The notes beneath the pieces were generated by a model that was not told the DNA's origin, did not search any database, and saw only the letters and a list, made by a program, of their open reading frames with translations. Positions 13,145 through 26,199 of a stretch of DNA of 64,000 nt are shown one piece after another. Within the stretch, counting starts at the first letter, position 1; each line of letters opens with the position of its first letter. Source of the stretch: Epiperipatus broadwayi. Taxonomy: Eukaryota > Onychophora > Udeonychophora > Euonychophora > Peripatidae. The stretch lies in contig JAQFVV010012398.1 in the NCBI GenBank assembly GCA_028023455.1, forward strand, positions 11,461,160 through 11,525,159, read 5' to 3'. A program made the translations under genes and the position numbers.

Positions 13145-14824
13145 CTGGGCTAGGTAATGATTAGTCTACGATTTAAATTATGATCTTTCTCAAGTCAATC
13201 AGAAGATTATTGCTGGTGATATGTTTATAAGTTATATGATGCTTAATTATTTGCTTGAGAAACTGATTTTTTTCATATTTATTCGTTCATATTCTTTTAT
13301 GGATGATGATTCTCATCACTCCTGTTCCACCCCATGTCTATACTATTACAATATGTTAGGAATAATTAGCAAATAAATAAAATACTGTCCAATAGATACA
13401 CTGTTCATCTTTTGCATTTAATTAAAACTAGTTAAATTTTTATAATAAAATACTATATATATAGGTGATAATTTAACATCAGTATTTTTAAAACATTAAG
13501 ACACCACAAAAATAATCAGCAAATGATAATAAGATGTTAATAATATTAAATTATTTTTAATTTTTATTATATGTTTGCATTTCTTTAAGTAAACGTTCAG
13601 GTGGAATATGAAGTTTTGCAATAGGAATGCATAATAGTTGGAATGAGAATTAAATTAAAATTATGGATGTTTTATTAATTTCTAATTTTTTATACTTTTT
13701 TTGAACCATGGATAAGTTAATGGTTGCAGTTGTCTCACTATTATGGATTTTATTCAAAGTTTGTATTATTCTTTTATTTGTTATTTTAACCTTCATGTAG
13801 GGTAAGATATTGACTTATCACAGAGTTAGGGACTGCTTCTAACACAAACATTCTGTTCTGTTTTTTCTTCTTATCCTCCCTTTTTTTTTATCTTTGACTT
13901 AGCTTAATGTAGAATATATGCATCATAAGCTTCTCATGCTATTGTCATGTGTTAATTGTGATAATGAGATTGTTTAACAGTATTTCTATTTTGTAATTAT
14001 GTGCACAGCAATTCTGATTCCTGTTTTATCTTTCTTTTATTTTTTCAAACTTTTTTTTTTCTGTCTGGACTTAAAATGGCCATACTCATTTTAGTGTAGC
14101 TTCTAATGAATCATTATTAATAGGGAGGCCTAATTGAATATGGCCATGTTTGGGATGAAAATAATATAAAAATGAAAGTGCGAAAAATTTACGATATAGA
14201 TTCTGAACATTAAAGAAGTGAAAGTACCATGATTATGAGATGTTACATATCAAAAGTGTGCTAAGTATGAATAAGAGCTAAATTTAAAATATATAGACTA
14301 CTTATTCTGTATAAATGTCCAGAAGATGAATATTATAATAATAAATGTTTAAGAGAATTTGTTAGAAAGTTATATAACAGATTATTACTTTAATATATTT
14401 AGCAATTAGTTTTACTTTTATGTATTACTGCATTTATAATTTACAAGTTGAAATTTTATTATTCTATGACCCTGTTAGGAAAATACAATTCACAGTAAAA
14501 CTTTGTCATAGATCCTGTTCTAAAACTTGAATGAATCAATGGTTGTTAATAGTTTCAACAAATTTTTGAAAGCAAAACTAATATTCTGTAATAACCAATT
14601 AGAAACTGCTAACATTACAAAATCAGTCAGCTAAAATATAACTGATTATGCAGAATTAAAAATTAAAATAAAAAAAATCTTTATAACTGTTTCATAACAA
14701 TTTTGGTAGGCAAGAAATAGTTTAACATTCGTAGAAAGTAAGGAATATTTGTCTGCAATCATAAAACAATATATTTTTATGATTACAGATCCCAATGGCA
14801 AAATAAGTGATATGTAGTTCTAAT
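13145..14824. other. AT-rich non-coding stretch
   Basis: Pyrimidine-rich and AT-rich DNA between two hAT elements. No coding signal, RNA gene or repeat boundary recognised. Confidence 0.55.
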
Positions 14825-17060
14825 CCAAGTGTTGTCAAACTTTGTTTATCTACTGCCCATATTTTTACTCTTGGTAAAAGTATAATTTATCTACCACTTA
14901 CTGATGCCCAAATAAATTAATTTAGTGCTTATGAAAATAATTATATAAAAAATGATTTATAATATTGTATTAGTAGATATATAACAATACAAAGTCACTA
15001 ACAAATTTAAATCAATTTTGAGCTTTGGGATGCGAAACTAAATACTTGAAGTCTGGTTCCGTTTTTCTTAGGAATAATCGAAGATCTTGTCTTCAGTGAT
15101 ATTTAGATAGTTTCTTTGTTTATTTCTAATATAGTTAACGGCACTAAAACCTGACTTGACAAGGTCTGAAATAGGAAAAGGTACCATTAAGTTGAAGATT
15201 TTTTGCACAAATTTGAATATAATGCAGATTTTTTTTTTTTTTTTTGCCAGAAATTTTCAGGCATCAAAATTGTTTTTGCTCTCTTCATCATATTTGAGTT
15301 CTAATAATTCTTTTTGCAAAGTTACATCAATTTCAATAAAATTTGTGGTAAAGGGATCTGTCATCCAATCATTTACTTTCAAGTTCAAAATATCTTGAAA
15401 TCATTTCTCCATGTCCAACTTAATTAAGCTTATAAAGATAGCTAGTAAATATTTTAATGTCATCTGGAGATACATTATCTTTTATAGAGGACAATTCAGA
15501 AAATTGATAAAATTCTCTCAGCAATAGATTGTGCTGGACAAGATCAAGTTTTGCAATAAATAATGATGTACTGTTTTTGCAATTGAAAAGTGTTACATTC
15601 ATTCAAATAAAAGGCATCATTTTTTAATGCTTTTAATTGTTGATAGAGATCTTCATTGTTATTTGCAAAGAACTGTATTATGCTGTCATATAATGACCCA
15701 AATCGAGATAGACATATATCTTTTGGGAGTCATCAGATTTCTGTATTCAAAAGTAATTAAACAAATTGCTCATCATTATCCTGATAAAGTTGATGAAACA
15801 TTCTGACATCTTTGGTATTTGATTTGATCTTAGTTATAGTTTTAATTACTGTATTTAAGAATGAATGTAGACTTGCACTAAATTTTTTTTTTACAAGATA
15901 TTGTCTATGTATCATGCAATGAAGACATAAAACAGTATGTAGTATATTGTTGTTGTTTTTTCAAAATATGTTTCTACAGTCTGAAATATTATAATTTTTT
16001 ATCTGCTTCAAGATTTTCTGTAAGTAGCATTTCTTCCAGCAATGTAATCAATTCATCAAAGTATCTTTACACATGTTATTAACACAGCATTATTATCAGC
16101 AATGGTAGACTTGTCAGTTGTATTGAAAATTTAGTATTTTGAAGGATATTAGTTGATTTTCAACATTCGTCAGTTTGTCACTTCACAGAGTTTGCACTAA
16201 GAGGCATGGTTTTAAAATCATCAGGTATTTCCTGATGCATATAGTTGATGTGAATTCCTTGTTATAGGAAATTATCAATATTTTGCCAATATTATGGTTT
16301 TTTCCAGTTTTTGCTATCAATTTTGATATTTGATAACTTAAAGTTAATCTGTTTTTGTTCTTTACATTTAGTTTTTGAAGTGAGGATGCAATTGTTTAAC
16401 TATTTTGAATATTTTTGTAGATCTTTTGAAAATATTCTACTGGTTTGTCTTTTTCTTGAAGATGCTTTGCTACAAGATGTTCACACAAACATCTTGGCTT
16501 CATCGCTTCATTGATAACTTTTTGTGGCACAATAGACACATCGGAAGCTGTTTATTTTTTACAAATTCGATAAAACTCATTTTCAAGTATTTCAGTAAAT
16601 AGCTATGAACATATCTCTTTTTTTGAGATATAGCGTAAAATTAGTTAAAAAAATTATAATCTTCTGCAAATGGGCTTAAGATCACAATCACTTTTAACCT
16701 CAAATACTCATAAACCACTGTAAATAAAGAGGTAGACCACATGATTGTTACTAATTGTTTGTCTATTGTTACAAATCATATGTACAGACCCACAGACCTC
16801 ATTGGTTGTTATATTGCCAACCAAAAGTGTAATTGCAAACCATATGTGAATCTCAATAATAAAATTAGAATCTTTATTGGTTTGTATTTAGTTAGCATAT
16901 TTCATGAGAGGCATGAACAACTTTACAACAAAATTTAAATGCTTGTTGTGCATCTATAGTAATCTATTGTTTTTCTTTTAACATCTAGCAAATATTCACC
17001 ACCCATCTGAAAGCTTTAAACACCCATCAATAGGTGGTAGGGATCAGGTTAATGAGCCTG
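14825..17060 (-). mobile_element. Decayed hAT transposon, SCAND3/ZBED-like
   Basis: The left end reads caagtgttgtcaaactttg followed by ctactgcccat, a typical hAT terminus; the right end, read on the minus strand, starts CAGGCTCATTAACCTGATCC. The flanking 8-mers gttctaat (14817-14824) and gttttgat (17061-17068) agree at 6 of 8 positions, compatible with an aged 8-bp hAT target duplication. Inside, the minus strand encodes fragments of a hAT transposase (separate entry). The element sits in the intron or upstream region of the host gene whose exon is at 17700. Boundaries are judged by eye. Confidence 0.65.
15060..16700 (-). pseudogene. hAT transposase remnant (SCAND3/ZBED-type C-terminus)
   Basis: On the minus strand, 15430-15150 gives NDWMTDPFTTNF followed by LQKELLELKYD, matching the conserved 'NPF...LQ.ELI.L' segment before the hAT dimerisation domain. 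About 15170-15100 gives SGFSAVNYIRNKQRNYLNI, the counterpart of the 'GFS..N....KQRN.L' block of SCAND3/ZBED-like transposases. A frame at 15602-15420 encodes the linker upstream of these. The remainder to about 16700 is broken by stops and poorly recognisable; the N-terminal zinc finger and catalytic region were not identified. Clearly non-functional. Confidence 0.65.
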
Positions 17061-17068
17061 GTTTTGAT

Positions 17069-17699
17069 CAATTTTTTTATTTATTTTAACTCTTGAGTCT
17101 GTTCTTTATCATGCTGCTAAAGTACACAAAACAATAGAAACAACAGAACAGGTTATATTATAAGGATTTCATAATAATATTCTTGAAAATATTTTCTATT
17201 GCTAAAGGGTTTGATTATCATAATTACTTGTTGAAGAATCACTGGAATGTGAATTTCAAAATTTTAAAAATATGAATTAGAATGACAAAAATTAATTTGA
17301 ATCTTTATTTCGGCAGGGTATTATCTATTTATCCAAAGGCCATTCAGCATATTTGTTATATTTGCATATACAAAATAAAGATTCATGCTAATACCTATAT
17401 AAGAAAGATCAATATTCTTGATACACATTTACATTGCCTTAGCTGCTTTGTTTTGCATATGAATATACTTATAACTTATGAGGTGAAATAAAACCACAAA
17501 ATTTCAAATACATCCTAATTCATTATATTGTCAATATTTATTTTTATTTTAGAAAGAAAATTAGAGATAAGACCTATTTGAAATATAAATATTGACATTG
17601 GTTAATTGTTGTAACTTAATAACATATTTTAGTCTGTGTATTGTGTACATATGTAGTTTTATTTGAAATCTTATTGGTATACAATTATTTTTATTTTAG
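17069..17699. other. AT-rich stretch before the candidate exon
   Basis: Probable intron. It ends in a good polypyrimidine tract and acceptor (ttatttttattttag) at 17685-17699. No other feature seen. Confidence 0.5.
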
Positions 17700-17792
17700 A
17701 TTGGAAGAAAATCTTCAGCAAGAGGAACTTCTAAGTGCTACACTCAAGAATAAAATTCAAAACTTTTCTTCAAATCAATGTGCTGAAGACAA
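17700..17792 (+). CDS. Probable internal exon of an unrecognised coiled-coil gene
   Basis: A pyrimidine-rich acceptor ending in TTTTAG directly precedes 17700, and the donor AA|GTAAGAA follows 17792. The 93-bp exon is open in one frame and reads LEENLQQEELLSATLKNKI followed by QNFSSNQCAEDK, with heptad-like hydrophobic spacing and codon use very unlike the AT-rich flanks. The exon begins with the last base of a codon and ends with the first two bases of one. The candidate terminal exon at 30323 starts with one base to complete a codon, so the two are phase-compatible. No upstream exon was confirmed, and I do not recognise the family. RNA-seq junctions would decide. Confidence 0.55.
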
Positions 17793-17867
17793 GTAAGAAA
17801 TAATTGTTTGTTTAACATATATATATCTATATATATATGCATAATATTATTATGTTAATCCTTAACT

Positions 17868-18327
17868 CATGCCCTCTATAAAAATTCTCACCATCTTTTA
17901 AGCATAATGTTTGATGAAAAGCAACCACTTATTTGAAGCCTTGGAAATTAATTGAGATCTTTCAAACTCAGCAATGCACATTTTATGTAATGCACAATTT
18001 GATTTTAAAAATTGAAAGTAAATTTAATGTTTCAATATTTAAATGGAAGGTTGAGCATTACAACTGAATTTATATAAAATTTGTGTTGCTGTGTTACAGT
18101 TTTAATTCATTTCCAATCATGCTGATGACATCAATTATTGATAGAAACATATGTCCAGCAAAAGATTGTTTTTTTTATCAAACATTACTTACTGAAATAT
18201 TGTAAAATTTCTAAGGCATAAATGAAGTTTAACAATAATATTATTTACATATTTGTATAAAGATTGACAGTTTTTTTAAATCAAACATTACTAATTGAAA
18301 GATTGTAAAATTTCTATAGAGGGCATG
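17868..18327. mobile_element. MITE with about 45-bp terminal inverted repeats
   Basis: The left end catgccctctata continuing to ataatgtttgat (17868-17913) is the imperfect reverse complement of the right end, atcaaacatta to tatagagggcatg (18283-18327). A second internal copy of the right-end sequence lies at about 18178-18215, so the right end is partly duplicated. A TTAA lies 1-2 bases outside the left end and ATTA/TAAT outside the right end, which would fit a decayed piggyBac-like target, but that assignment is weak. No coding capacity. It starts 75 bp after the exon donor at 17792. Confidence 0.55.
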
Positions 18328-19515
18328 AATAATGTTATCATTAATTATTTGCATATTTGTGTAGTATTTAATTAATTATTTAAATATATGTGTATGTTAT
18401 TGAAATGTAATATCAATTTTGTTGTGATGATTTTACAGTAGTGACATCTAGCATCATAGCTTTGCAAAACCCTGGCATAGAAGTCAGAATATTAGTTGAG
18501 TTAGTGCTATCAGATTTTCTTGATCTTAATTCTATCATCTATTCATTAACCTTATATATGACAGTATTTCAGGTGTATTTGAACCAAAATTTTTTTGTGT
18601 TATTAGACTACTCTAATAAGCATAAGCACGAGTGTTTATTATACAGTTAATATTTTCACAATTTCTGAGGCACTATATATTTCATATTACACACAGATAT
18701 ATTACAGTTGAACTTTCACAAATTTTTGCAAAACGAAATCAACTGAGATAAGATCTTGTGACATAGAAATCCAATTAGAATAGAATTTGTACAAATTTGT
18801 TATCAAAGGAATTTATAATTCATAAAATAAATACTAAATCTTATGATTAAAGTAACTGCTGAGCTCTTTTTTGATAATTTTTTTATGATCTGAGCATTTT
18901 AATAATGATAAGAATGATTGGCTTAAGAAATAAAAGTTACAAATGTAACCAATTACCTTACTATTGTATTTAGCCTGCCACTGTGATGCTTAAATATCAT
19001 TCAACTTTTTTAACAGTGAGTCATTATATTTCTTTAATTAATTATAGGCCATATTCTCTGCAAAAAAAAGAAATGTTTTATTCTTCATCATTTATAGTTA
19101 CTTGATAAGTAAACAATCATTATCTTTTAGAAAATTTGTATCAATATCCATTTATTATTTATTAAAACTTTTTACATGTGTGTATCTTAAATTAGCAGAG
19201 TTTTTGCATATTTTATATAATAGTTCCCACTATCTGTCATATTTGATTCCAAACTGCCTCATGGTTACCAAAGTTTTTGGATAATAGCAAATTATATCAT
19301 ACAAATATAGATGTTTATATATATATATAGTGTAAATCAATTTTGAAAATGTTGGTTACACACATAGGTGTGGTTAAATATTGTATATACTTATTGTTAA
19401 CTAAAGAAGTTGAATATATACATTTTTTTTTATCTCTATATATATATATATTTTGAATCTTAGATAATTGAAATCAGAATGTGGAAATTTTTGATACTTG
19501 GAAATTTTTTTTTTA
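18328..19515. other. AT-rich presumed intron
   Basis: A patch at 18439-18571 is flanked by a TTTTACAG acceptor and a CAG|GTGTAT donor and is open in one frame, but its phase does not match the exon at 17700-17792, so I do not call it. TA microsatellites lie at about 19316-19330 and 19437-19452. Nothing else recognised. Confidence 0.45.
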
Positions 19516-20300
19516 TCATATTTTTAAACTGCATAATATTTGCCTTATTTTTTTAAAAAAAAGGGGGGGGGGTATTTTTACAACTATTGCGAAAAAAATA
19601 AAAATTAAGTTTTGTAATTGCACAAGCTGATTGTAACTGGATTTTATACTTGACCAATTTGAGATGTTTTTTATTTTATTTTGCTCAGACAAATTGTTTT
19701 CAGAAGTACATTCATTTTGTTGATCTGATGAATTCTCCAGTACTTGTTTTTTCTTTGTCATGAACCATTTTCTGTATTCTCACCAAAAGGAATGTCTTTT
19801 TCTTGGATGACAATTTTTTTTCATTTTGTAATGGTATATATTTTTTCTTTATTTTGTCTCTTCCACTATATCTTTTGAAAATGATATTTCATTTTCTTTA
19901 AGGTTTTCTTTTTCTAATGGGGCTTATTTCTTCTTGAAAAACATTTACTTCATGTGACTTTTGGAGAATTAAGCTACTCAAATGTTTAATGTTTTTTAAA
20001 GTTTTTTTCATTATTGTTAAGAAAATTATTTAATAACAAGCTTCCATAAATTTTTTACATTCTTTATTTGCAGTAGTCACCTTGTTATCTAATATTGAAT
20101 TATCAATTTGTGAATCATCAGAGCAAATTTTATTTTCATTTGATTTTATAAACCTAACATATGATGAAGTTTTAGATTGATTTTCTAAAGGACTTTTTGA
20201 TCTATTAATTAAAAATTTATTTGATTTATAATCTGTAGGACTTTTGCATCTGTTGTTATATTGTACTAATTGATGACTCTCACATAGTTCTTGTTTTCTT
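19516..20300 (-). pseudogene. Unrecognised Lys/Ser-rich protein remnant
   Basis: On the minus strand, about 20295-20036 is open for roughly 84 codons and rich in Ser, Lys and Asn, with two K-S-P motifs (CKSPTDYKSNK and RSKSPLENQSK). After stops and frame changes another open segment at 19761-19516 starts TKKKQVLENSSDQQ. The composition resembles a disordered, phosphorylatable region of a eukaryotic protein. The frames do not join without shifts and no family is recognised, so it could be a processed pseudogene, an unidentified transposon ORF, or chance. A run of ten G (19563-19572) lies near the 3' end. Confidence 0.25.
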
Positions 20301-21429
20301 CATTTCATTTACAAAATCTTTTGCATTGTCTGTTATTTTTTTTATATAACATCAATGAATGTATGAATTTCAAATAAATGTGTGAATTTCATTGAAAACA
20401 AAATATTATTTAATTCTATGTAACTTTTATTATTAAAAAAATAGTTTATTCCACATTTGATTATTAATTTTATACTTTTCAATATAATTCTTTAATTCTT
20501 CAACTTTTTTGAATTTTATAGATATATAAAGGCTCACATATTTGTGTATGTCCTGTCATTATTGTTAATAAAATGCATTAACTCTTAGAGAGCAGATTTA
20601 TTTATCAACTGATAATTCACATTCAAGTGGAAAATGCCAGATAATTTGCAATGTTGTTTTTTGCTTTTCTACATTGCATAAGAATGAGCTTTAAATATGT
20701 CTTGCTTGTTCTTTTATGGTATTAAATCTTTGTTTTTAAGAATTTGTCTCAACAACTAATTATGACCACCACTTGAGAGACCACTAGTAATTTACCACTA
20801 TCTTGTATTGCTTTTAAATAATCTCACTTTAGGTTTTTTTTCTTTAGTTTATGCCTTTTTTTATTAATGTTTGTCTTTTTTTTGTTTTTGCTGTTACGAA
20901 ATTATAGTTTATTTTAAATAGCATACTTTTTACCATTCCTGTATCACTTAGTGTAAGCTTTAGTAAGTAATAATAGGTGTCAGTTGATAGTACTTAATAA
21001 ATTCTTGTCCTGTGCTGTTATAACCAATATTCCCAGACTAGTTTCATACTTATGGCTTTTATCAGTGAGGAGCTTTGGATCTTGACTCAGTGCACCTGAA
21101 TCTTTAGGATCTGTTGCACCTTTCTTCTAGCTGCTATCATTTACTTCTCTTTTATAGTATCAAACCATCAGCCTAAACTGAAAAACATATAAATAATTTC
21201 AATTTAAACCAATTAGCTACATAATTATATAGATCCAAACCAGTTCAGTTTTTAAAATTATAGTATCTTTTAGTTTTTTAATAACTATAGGCACCTTTAT
21301 CATGTGGCTTAAATTAACGAAGTTTTAAGAAAGAATATTTATATTCTTATTGGATAGTGTTATTATTATAATATCAATAAAAGGCTGTTTTTTTGTTTTA
21401 AAAATAATACTAATAATGTTCTGCTAAAT
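20301..21429. other. AT-rich stretch, nothing recognised
   Basis: Low-complexity presumed intron with several T-rich runs. No boundary or coding signal is supportable. Confidence 0.5.
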
Positions 21430-24080
21430 CAACCATACTCAACCTTTTTTTTTCCTGGGCTACATATATTTGTGTGCTACATCAATTGTGCCACAACATG
21501 TTATATAAGCAATGCAACCAATTGGTGTCTTACTTCTCAAATCATGCATGCCACAGGTTGTAGATTACTTTATTATATCTTAGAATTAACATATTAATAA
21601 AACGCAAACACTTTTATTTGATAGAAATCTTTATTTCAATATCAATGTGATTTTTGATATTGAGATAAACTTTTAACAATTTTAGATAAATCTGGTTTAT
21701 AAGTGCTACATGCTACTCTTAATATATCATCAAGGTGTGAATTAGTAAGTCTGTTTCTATATTTATTCTTCCCATATTTCATTTTCGAATAAGATGATTC
21801 ACAAAGATATATCAATGCAAACAATGTGAGCAACATTTATGCACACTTTTTGACAGTTCTATATTTTTCAGGCACTAATTTCCAAAATTCCATATAATCC
21901 TTTCCCTCTCTTTCTTTTTTAAAAATGGCTTCCAAATTTGTGGCATTTTTAAATTCAATAAATTTGTCAAATAGCTTAACATAATCATGATCAAATGCAA
22001 CTAATTATGTAATAGTCAATTGTGTAATAGTCGCTATTTCTAATTGCCAGGGATTTTCTATTAGTAAGAGACAATTCTTAATATTTCTTAAATCTTGAAA
22101 TCTACTTTTAAATTCTTTCAATAAGGTAGCTAAATAATTTGAAATAATTACATAGGTTTCTGAAGAAATGTCAATACTATCTTGCTTAGCATTTATCAAT
22201 GTTGGAAAATGATGTAGTATTTGGTTTTGTTTATCTTGGTAACAAATATTTAGTTTTCCTTCAAACGCAAATACTTTATTTTCCACTTGTGAAATAATTT
22301 TATTTTCGCATTGCAAACTAACATTAAGATCACAAAGTTTTTCTCTGATGTCACATAATAATGCTAAAAAACACTACCATCCATCACTGTCAAGCTCATT
22401 ATAAATTTTATTGTTTTCTTGCAAAAATGAAATAATTTAATGACGTAATAAAAAAAACTGATTCAAAACTTTACCTCTGCTTAGCCATCATACTGAAGTA
22501 TGCAAAAGTACATCACCACAATTACTATTTATTTTTTCCAAAAGATTTTTAAATTTTCTGTCATTCAATTCTCGGACAGTTCACAATGTTTATGACAGTT
22601 TTCATCACAGCATCTACTTCTTTAATGGATATATGTGCCCCCAAGTTTTCTTGGTGAATTAAACATTGAAATGATAAAGAGATTTGTTAGTTTATATTTC
22701 TTTTTTAATAGGGAAACAAATCCTTTTTCAGATCCAATCATTGAAGGACATCCATCAGTGCACACAGAAACCGATTTTCTTATTTCTATATTATTATTTT
22801 CAGGAAAAGTACCAATTCTATTAAGAAAATCATTACCTCTGCTTTGATCCTTCATAGGAAGAAATTTCAAAAAATCTTCATAAATTGAATTCTGTACTGT
22901 AAGTATCTGATGAAAATAGCACATTGTGATGTCGCTGAAATGTCAGTACTAGAATCAACAGCCAAACTAAAATATTTGCAGCTATTCAAATCTACTATAA
23001 TATCAAAAATATGTTTTGCAATATGTTCAATACTCTAATGCAAGTAAAATCTGACAGTTTTAATTTCTTAATTTGTAATAATATTTGACTTTTATTATTA
23101 AATTTATCAAATAATATATTCGAAGCAATTATGAAACATTCTTTCACAACTTCAGCATCCATAAATGGTTTCATATTTTTGCTGAGTACATAACAAATTT
23201 CATATGATGCTTGTGTTAGCGCTTCTGCTTGTGAGATTGCCACTGACATAACATTTTGTTGTTGTTGCAATGATTTCTTGAAGAAGGCTAATTTTTCACT
23301 TCTTATTAAAGACCCGTGAGCAAAAGTGTCATTAAACAATTTACGTTTTGTGGTATAATGACAATCAATGTTATATTTTTTTAATGTGACACTTTCTCGA
23401 TAAATCAAATGCATTGCTTGATATTTGTTATTTAACACAACAAAATATTTCTCTTCCCAGTTGTCTTGAAATATTCTATTTTCATCCGATAATTTTTGTT
23501 TGTTGCTTGAAGACATCATTATAATATTTAAATCATAGTTTGATATAAAATACTATGTGTCTATGTTTATACTACTTCACGTATAAAACTAACATGTCTC
23601 ACCTTTCCTTCAAAAACACAGACTATTGGTAGATTAAATTATAGTTTCAATCTTCTGATTGGTCAATTATACAATCTGCAGTAAATATATTTGTCTTTTT
23701 AAAATTATATTTGTTTTAGTTTAGTATTTAAAATGCAAATTCATAATTTGTCAGATTACAAAAAAGTTTTTAAAAAATAAATTTCTGTTTATAATTGATG
23801 ATAATCTAACAAAATCGAATTAAAATAAATACTTACCATCCAATTATAAATTGCAGCCATAATTCATTGAATTCCTTATCAATATGTTTTAGTGTAAAAG
23901 TAAATATTTTTGACTAAAATCTGAAAAACAAACAAGTGAGTAAAAAAAAAAGCTTAGCAAATTATATTTTCGTTTTAGAATTCAAAACATAGAAATGCAA
24001 TGGTCAAAGTCATGGATTGGCATTCCCGTGCAGAGAAAAGAAACAACCAATCAGAAGCTTGAAAAGATGGATTTGCGTCA
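21430..24080 (-). mobile_element. hAT transposon, GTF2IRD2/FAM200-like
   Basis: The left terminus reads caaccatactcaacctttt followed by cctgggctacat and gtgccacaacatg, a hAT-like end. Minus-strand transposase fragments fill 21642-23519. The 5' non-coding part of the element lies beyond 23519; the other terminus was not identified with certainty, so the right limit is approximate. GTF2IRD2-, FAM200- and ZBED5-like genes of animals descend from this kind of hAT transposase. It lies in the presumed 12.5-kb intron, in opposite orientation to the host gene. Confidence 0.65.
21642..23519 (-). pseudogene. hAT transposase remnant (GTF2IRD2/FAM200-like)
   Basis: The N-terminal segment (23519-22995) contains EEKYFVVLNNKYQAMHLIY, YNIDCHYTTKRK and the region after it, matching the degenerate BED-type finger of this family. 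The middle (22924-22622) contains SVCTDGCPSMIGSEKGFV with the conserved catalytic Asp context. After a frameshift near 22660 the strand continues as IHQENLGAHISIKEVDAV, the counterpart of the conserved 'IHQ..L' block. The segment 22316-22005 covers the linker (SLQCENKI and KEFKSRFQDLRNI). The C-terminus (21836-21642) has YLCESSYSKMKYGKNKYRN and LTNSHLDDILRVA, the hAT dimerisation domain. Several stops and shifts break it. Domain order is complete, so the copy was once full length. Confidence 0.8.
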
Positions 24081-25100
24081 TTGTTATACCATTAAATTGA
24101 AATATTATTGATTTTTTTACTTGTTAAAAAATACTGAAGGGGTAAAATTAGCGAAATAATGCTAAAGATAGCGAGTATAAGCCATATATGAATATACTCT
24201 GGCACTTCTGGTGAAGATTTAGTAGGTTCTTCAGATCTGTGAAAATAAAAAAAAATGAAAGATAACGTTATTAGTCCATCAACAAAAAAATCAATCGTAA
24301 CATGATTATTCGTTAATTAACAAGAATGTTGTCACATCTATTAACCATCAGTAAGTCAGTATAACAAAAATTGGATAAAACCACTCTCTTGGATAATGTT
24401 ATAGTTGAAATTTCAAATATAAAAGAAATTATTATATGAGCATATAGAGACATATTGTTGAATAGATCAATGATGATCATTGTGTTTCAAGACAAAAATG
24501 ATAGTCACTTTTAAAGGTAGATTGTACCCCAAACATATGGTTAGAGAATTTTTTTATATTCTCTTAGAAATGTTAGTGTTTAATGTTGACAGCTCCTTAG
24601 ATGTAATATTTAAGTCATGTGATTGAGACATCATGATAGATGTGTAATGTCATTCTCATGTTTCTTAAAATATTTGATTTCCTAAACTCTAAGAAAATTC
24701 TGCATTGTCAGATAAACCCAATCCCCCAAAATATTGTTATAGTCTGTATTTATGAATGTGTTTCTATAGAAGGGTTATTATATCTAGGGAATACCCTGAG
24801 ATGACGCTCCAGTCATTTCACTTTCAACATGAGGTTTATACTTAGAACAATATGATCTGATTGGTAGTTGATTTTTCAGCAATCATTAGATATTAACCAT
24901 TCCCATCTGACTATATGATATGTTTCCAGGCATTCATGGTCTAGTTCTCATGCTCATGATGTCACTTATACATTACAATATTCATATTAGAAAACAAAAA
25001 TTTAGAAATAGCATTTCATCTATAAATATTCTGCTTGTGAAGTTATAATGTATTATATTGATTGAAACTGATGTGTTCAGATTGCTATGCCTCCAGGGTA
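24081..25100. other. AT-rich presumed intron
   Basis: Nothing recognisable between the hAT element and the gypsy LTR. Confidence 0.5.
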
Positions 25101-25655
25101 TGGATTAGATAGCAGTAGGAAGACCATTTATAATTTTAAATAAATTAACACAAATTGAACAATTTATTTAACAATAATAAATATGAACAAATAATAAATA
25201 AATAATTTGGAATTCCATAACAAATAAATACATCTATTATTAATCCTAATTGCGTTGTTTTAATTACGTCTTTTGCTTGTTACTGTATATATGTATATAT
25301 ATTTTATGAAACTATCAGCTTTTGGCAATTCAATATTTTACTTTAGTCGACTGTCTGTTACTAAAAATAAATGTACATACTTACTTAGCACACACTTTCC
25401 ATGCGCTAATTAACCATTTCTCTGCCAGTCCTAGTTTTAGACTGTGTTTTTTTTTATGAGTCCAATCTTTTGTACTAAATGGTTAATTTACTAAATAGTC
25501 CGTTTATTAAATTTTCAAATTATTAATCTTAGTGTATGTAGATTTTTTTTCTAGAGTATATTAAGATAATTAATTCAAAAGCAATTTGTATATATTTACA
25601 TAATTATGAAATCCATTTTATTTGCAATCTATATAATATATGCACACATATTCCA
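25101..25655 (-). repeat. 3' LTR of the gypsy element
   Basis: 555 bp with TG...CA ends on the minus strand. It shares long blocks with the right LTR, such as aataatttggaattccataa and caattcaatattttactt. The part at 25371-25655 is also found in the solitary fragment at 49320-49595. Confidence 0.75.
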
Positions 25656-25672
25656 ATTCTCCCCCTACTCTA
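25656..25672 (-). other. Polypurine tract of the gypsy element
   Basis: On the minus strand the sequence is ctagagtagggggagaat, immediately before the LTR start TGG. This is the expected site and composition of a second-strand primer. Confidence 0.65.
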
Positions 25673-26199
25673 GAAATAATACTTTCAATCGCATATACAG
25701 TTCATTAATCTAGAAGGTTTCCTAAGACCATACATGTCTTTCTAGGAAAAAGTTTTTCTTCTTTCTTTTGTGAAGTTGTGATAGTTTATTCTCGTTGTAG
25801 TAGTTTAGGAAAAATGCAATCTTCCTGAGATTATCCATATTGTGATCATTTATTTCTACTTAGTCTCTGTCACTTTTTTGTTCAGCTAACAAAAGATTTT
25901 TTTTTTTTTTTTTGCTAATTTACTTTCAAAAACATCAACATCAAATAACTCATTTGGATGAGGACATAAATGATTTACAAGTCTTCTTATTTCTTTTCCA
26001 TTTTGTAGTTTTACCAGTCATAGTTGTCTTGGATAAAGTTCGCAATATCACTTGTGGCATCCATTTCTTTTTTAAAATAACTTATATCCACACACTCCAA
26101 TTTGAAATTTTTCACACTCAAAACTGTCTTTAAATTTTGAAATTGTAATTGGCAATAACTTAGTAAGGTGAATGTGATAGTGTTATCACATGGATAATT

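Noticed and set aside
16311-16602. Plus-strand open frames inside the hAT at 14825-17060
   Set aside because: They lie antisense to the transposase remnant and are shadows of it.
18439-18571. Possible exon with acceptor TTTTACAG and donor CAG|GTGTAT
   Set aside because: Phase does not match the exon ending at 17792 and the peptide is low in charged residues; likely chance.
22635-22847. Plus-strand 70-codon frame
   Set aside because: Antisense shadow of the GTF2IRD2-like transposase on the minus strand.
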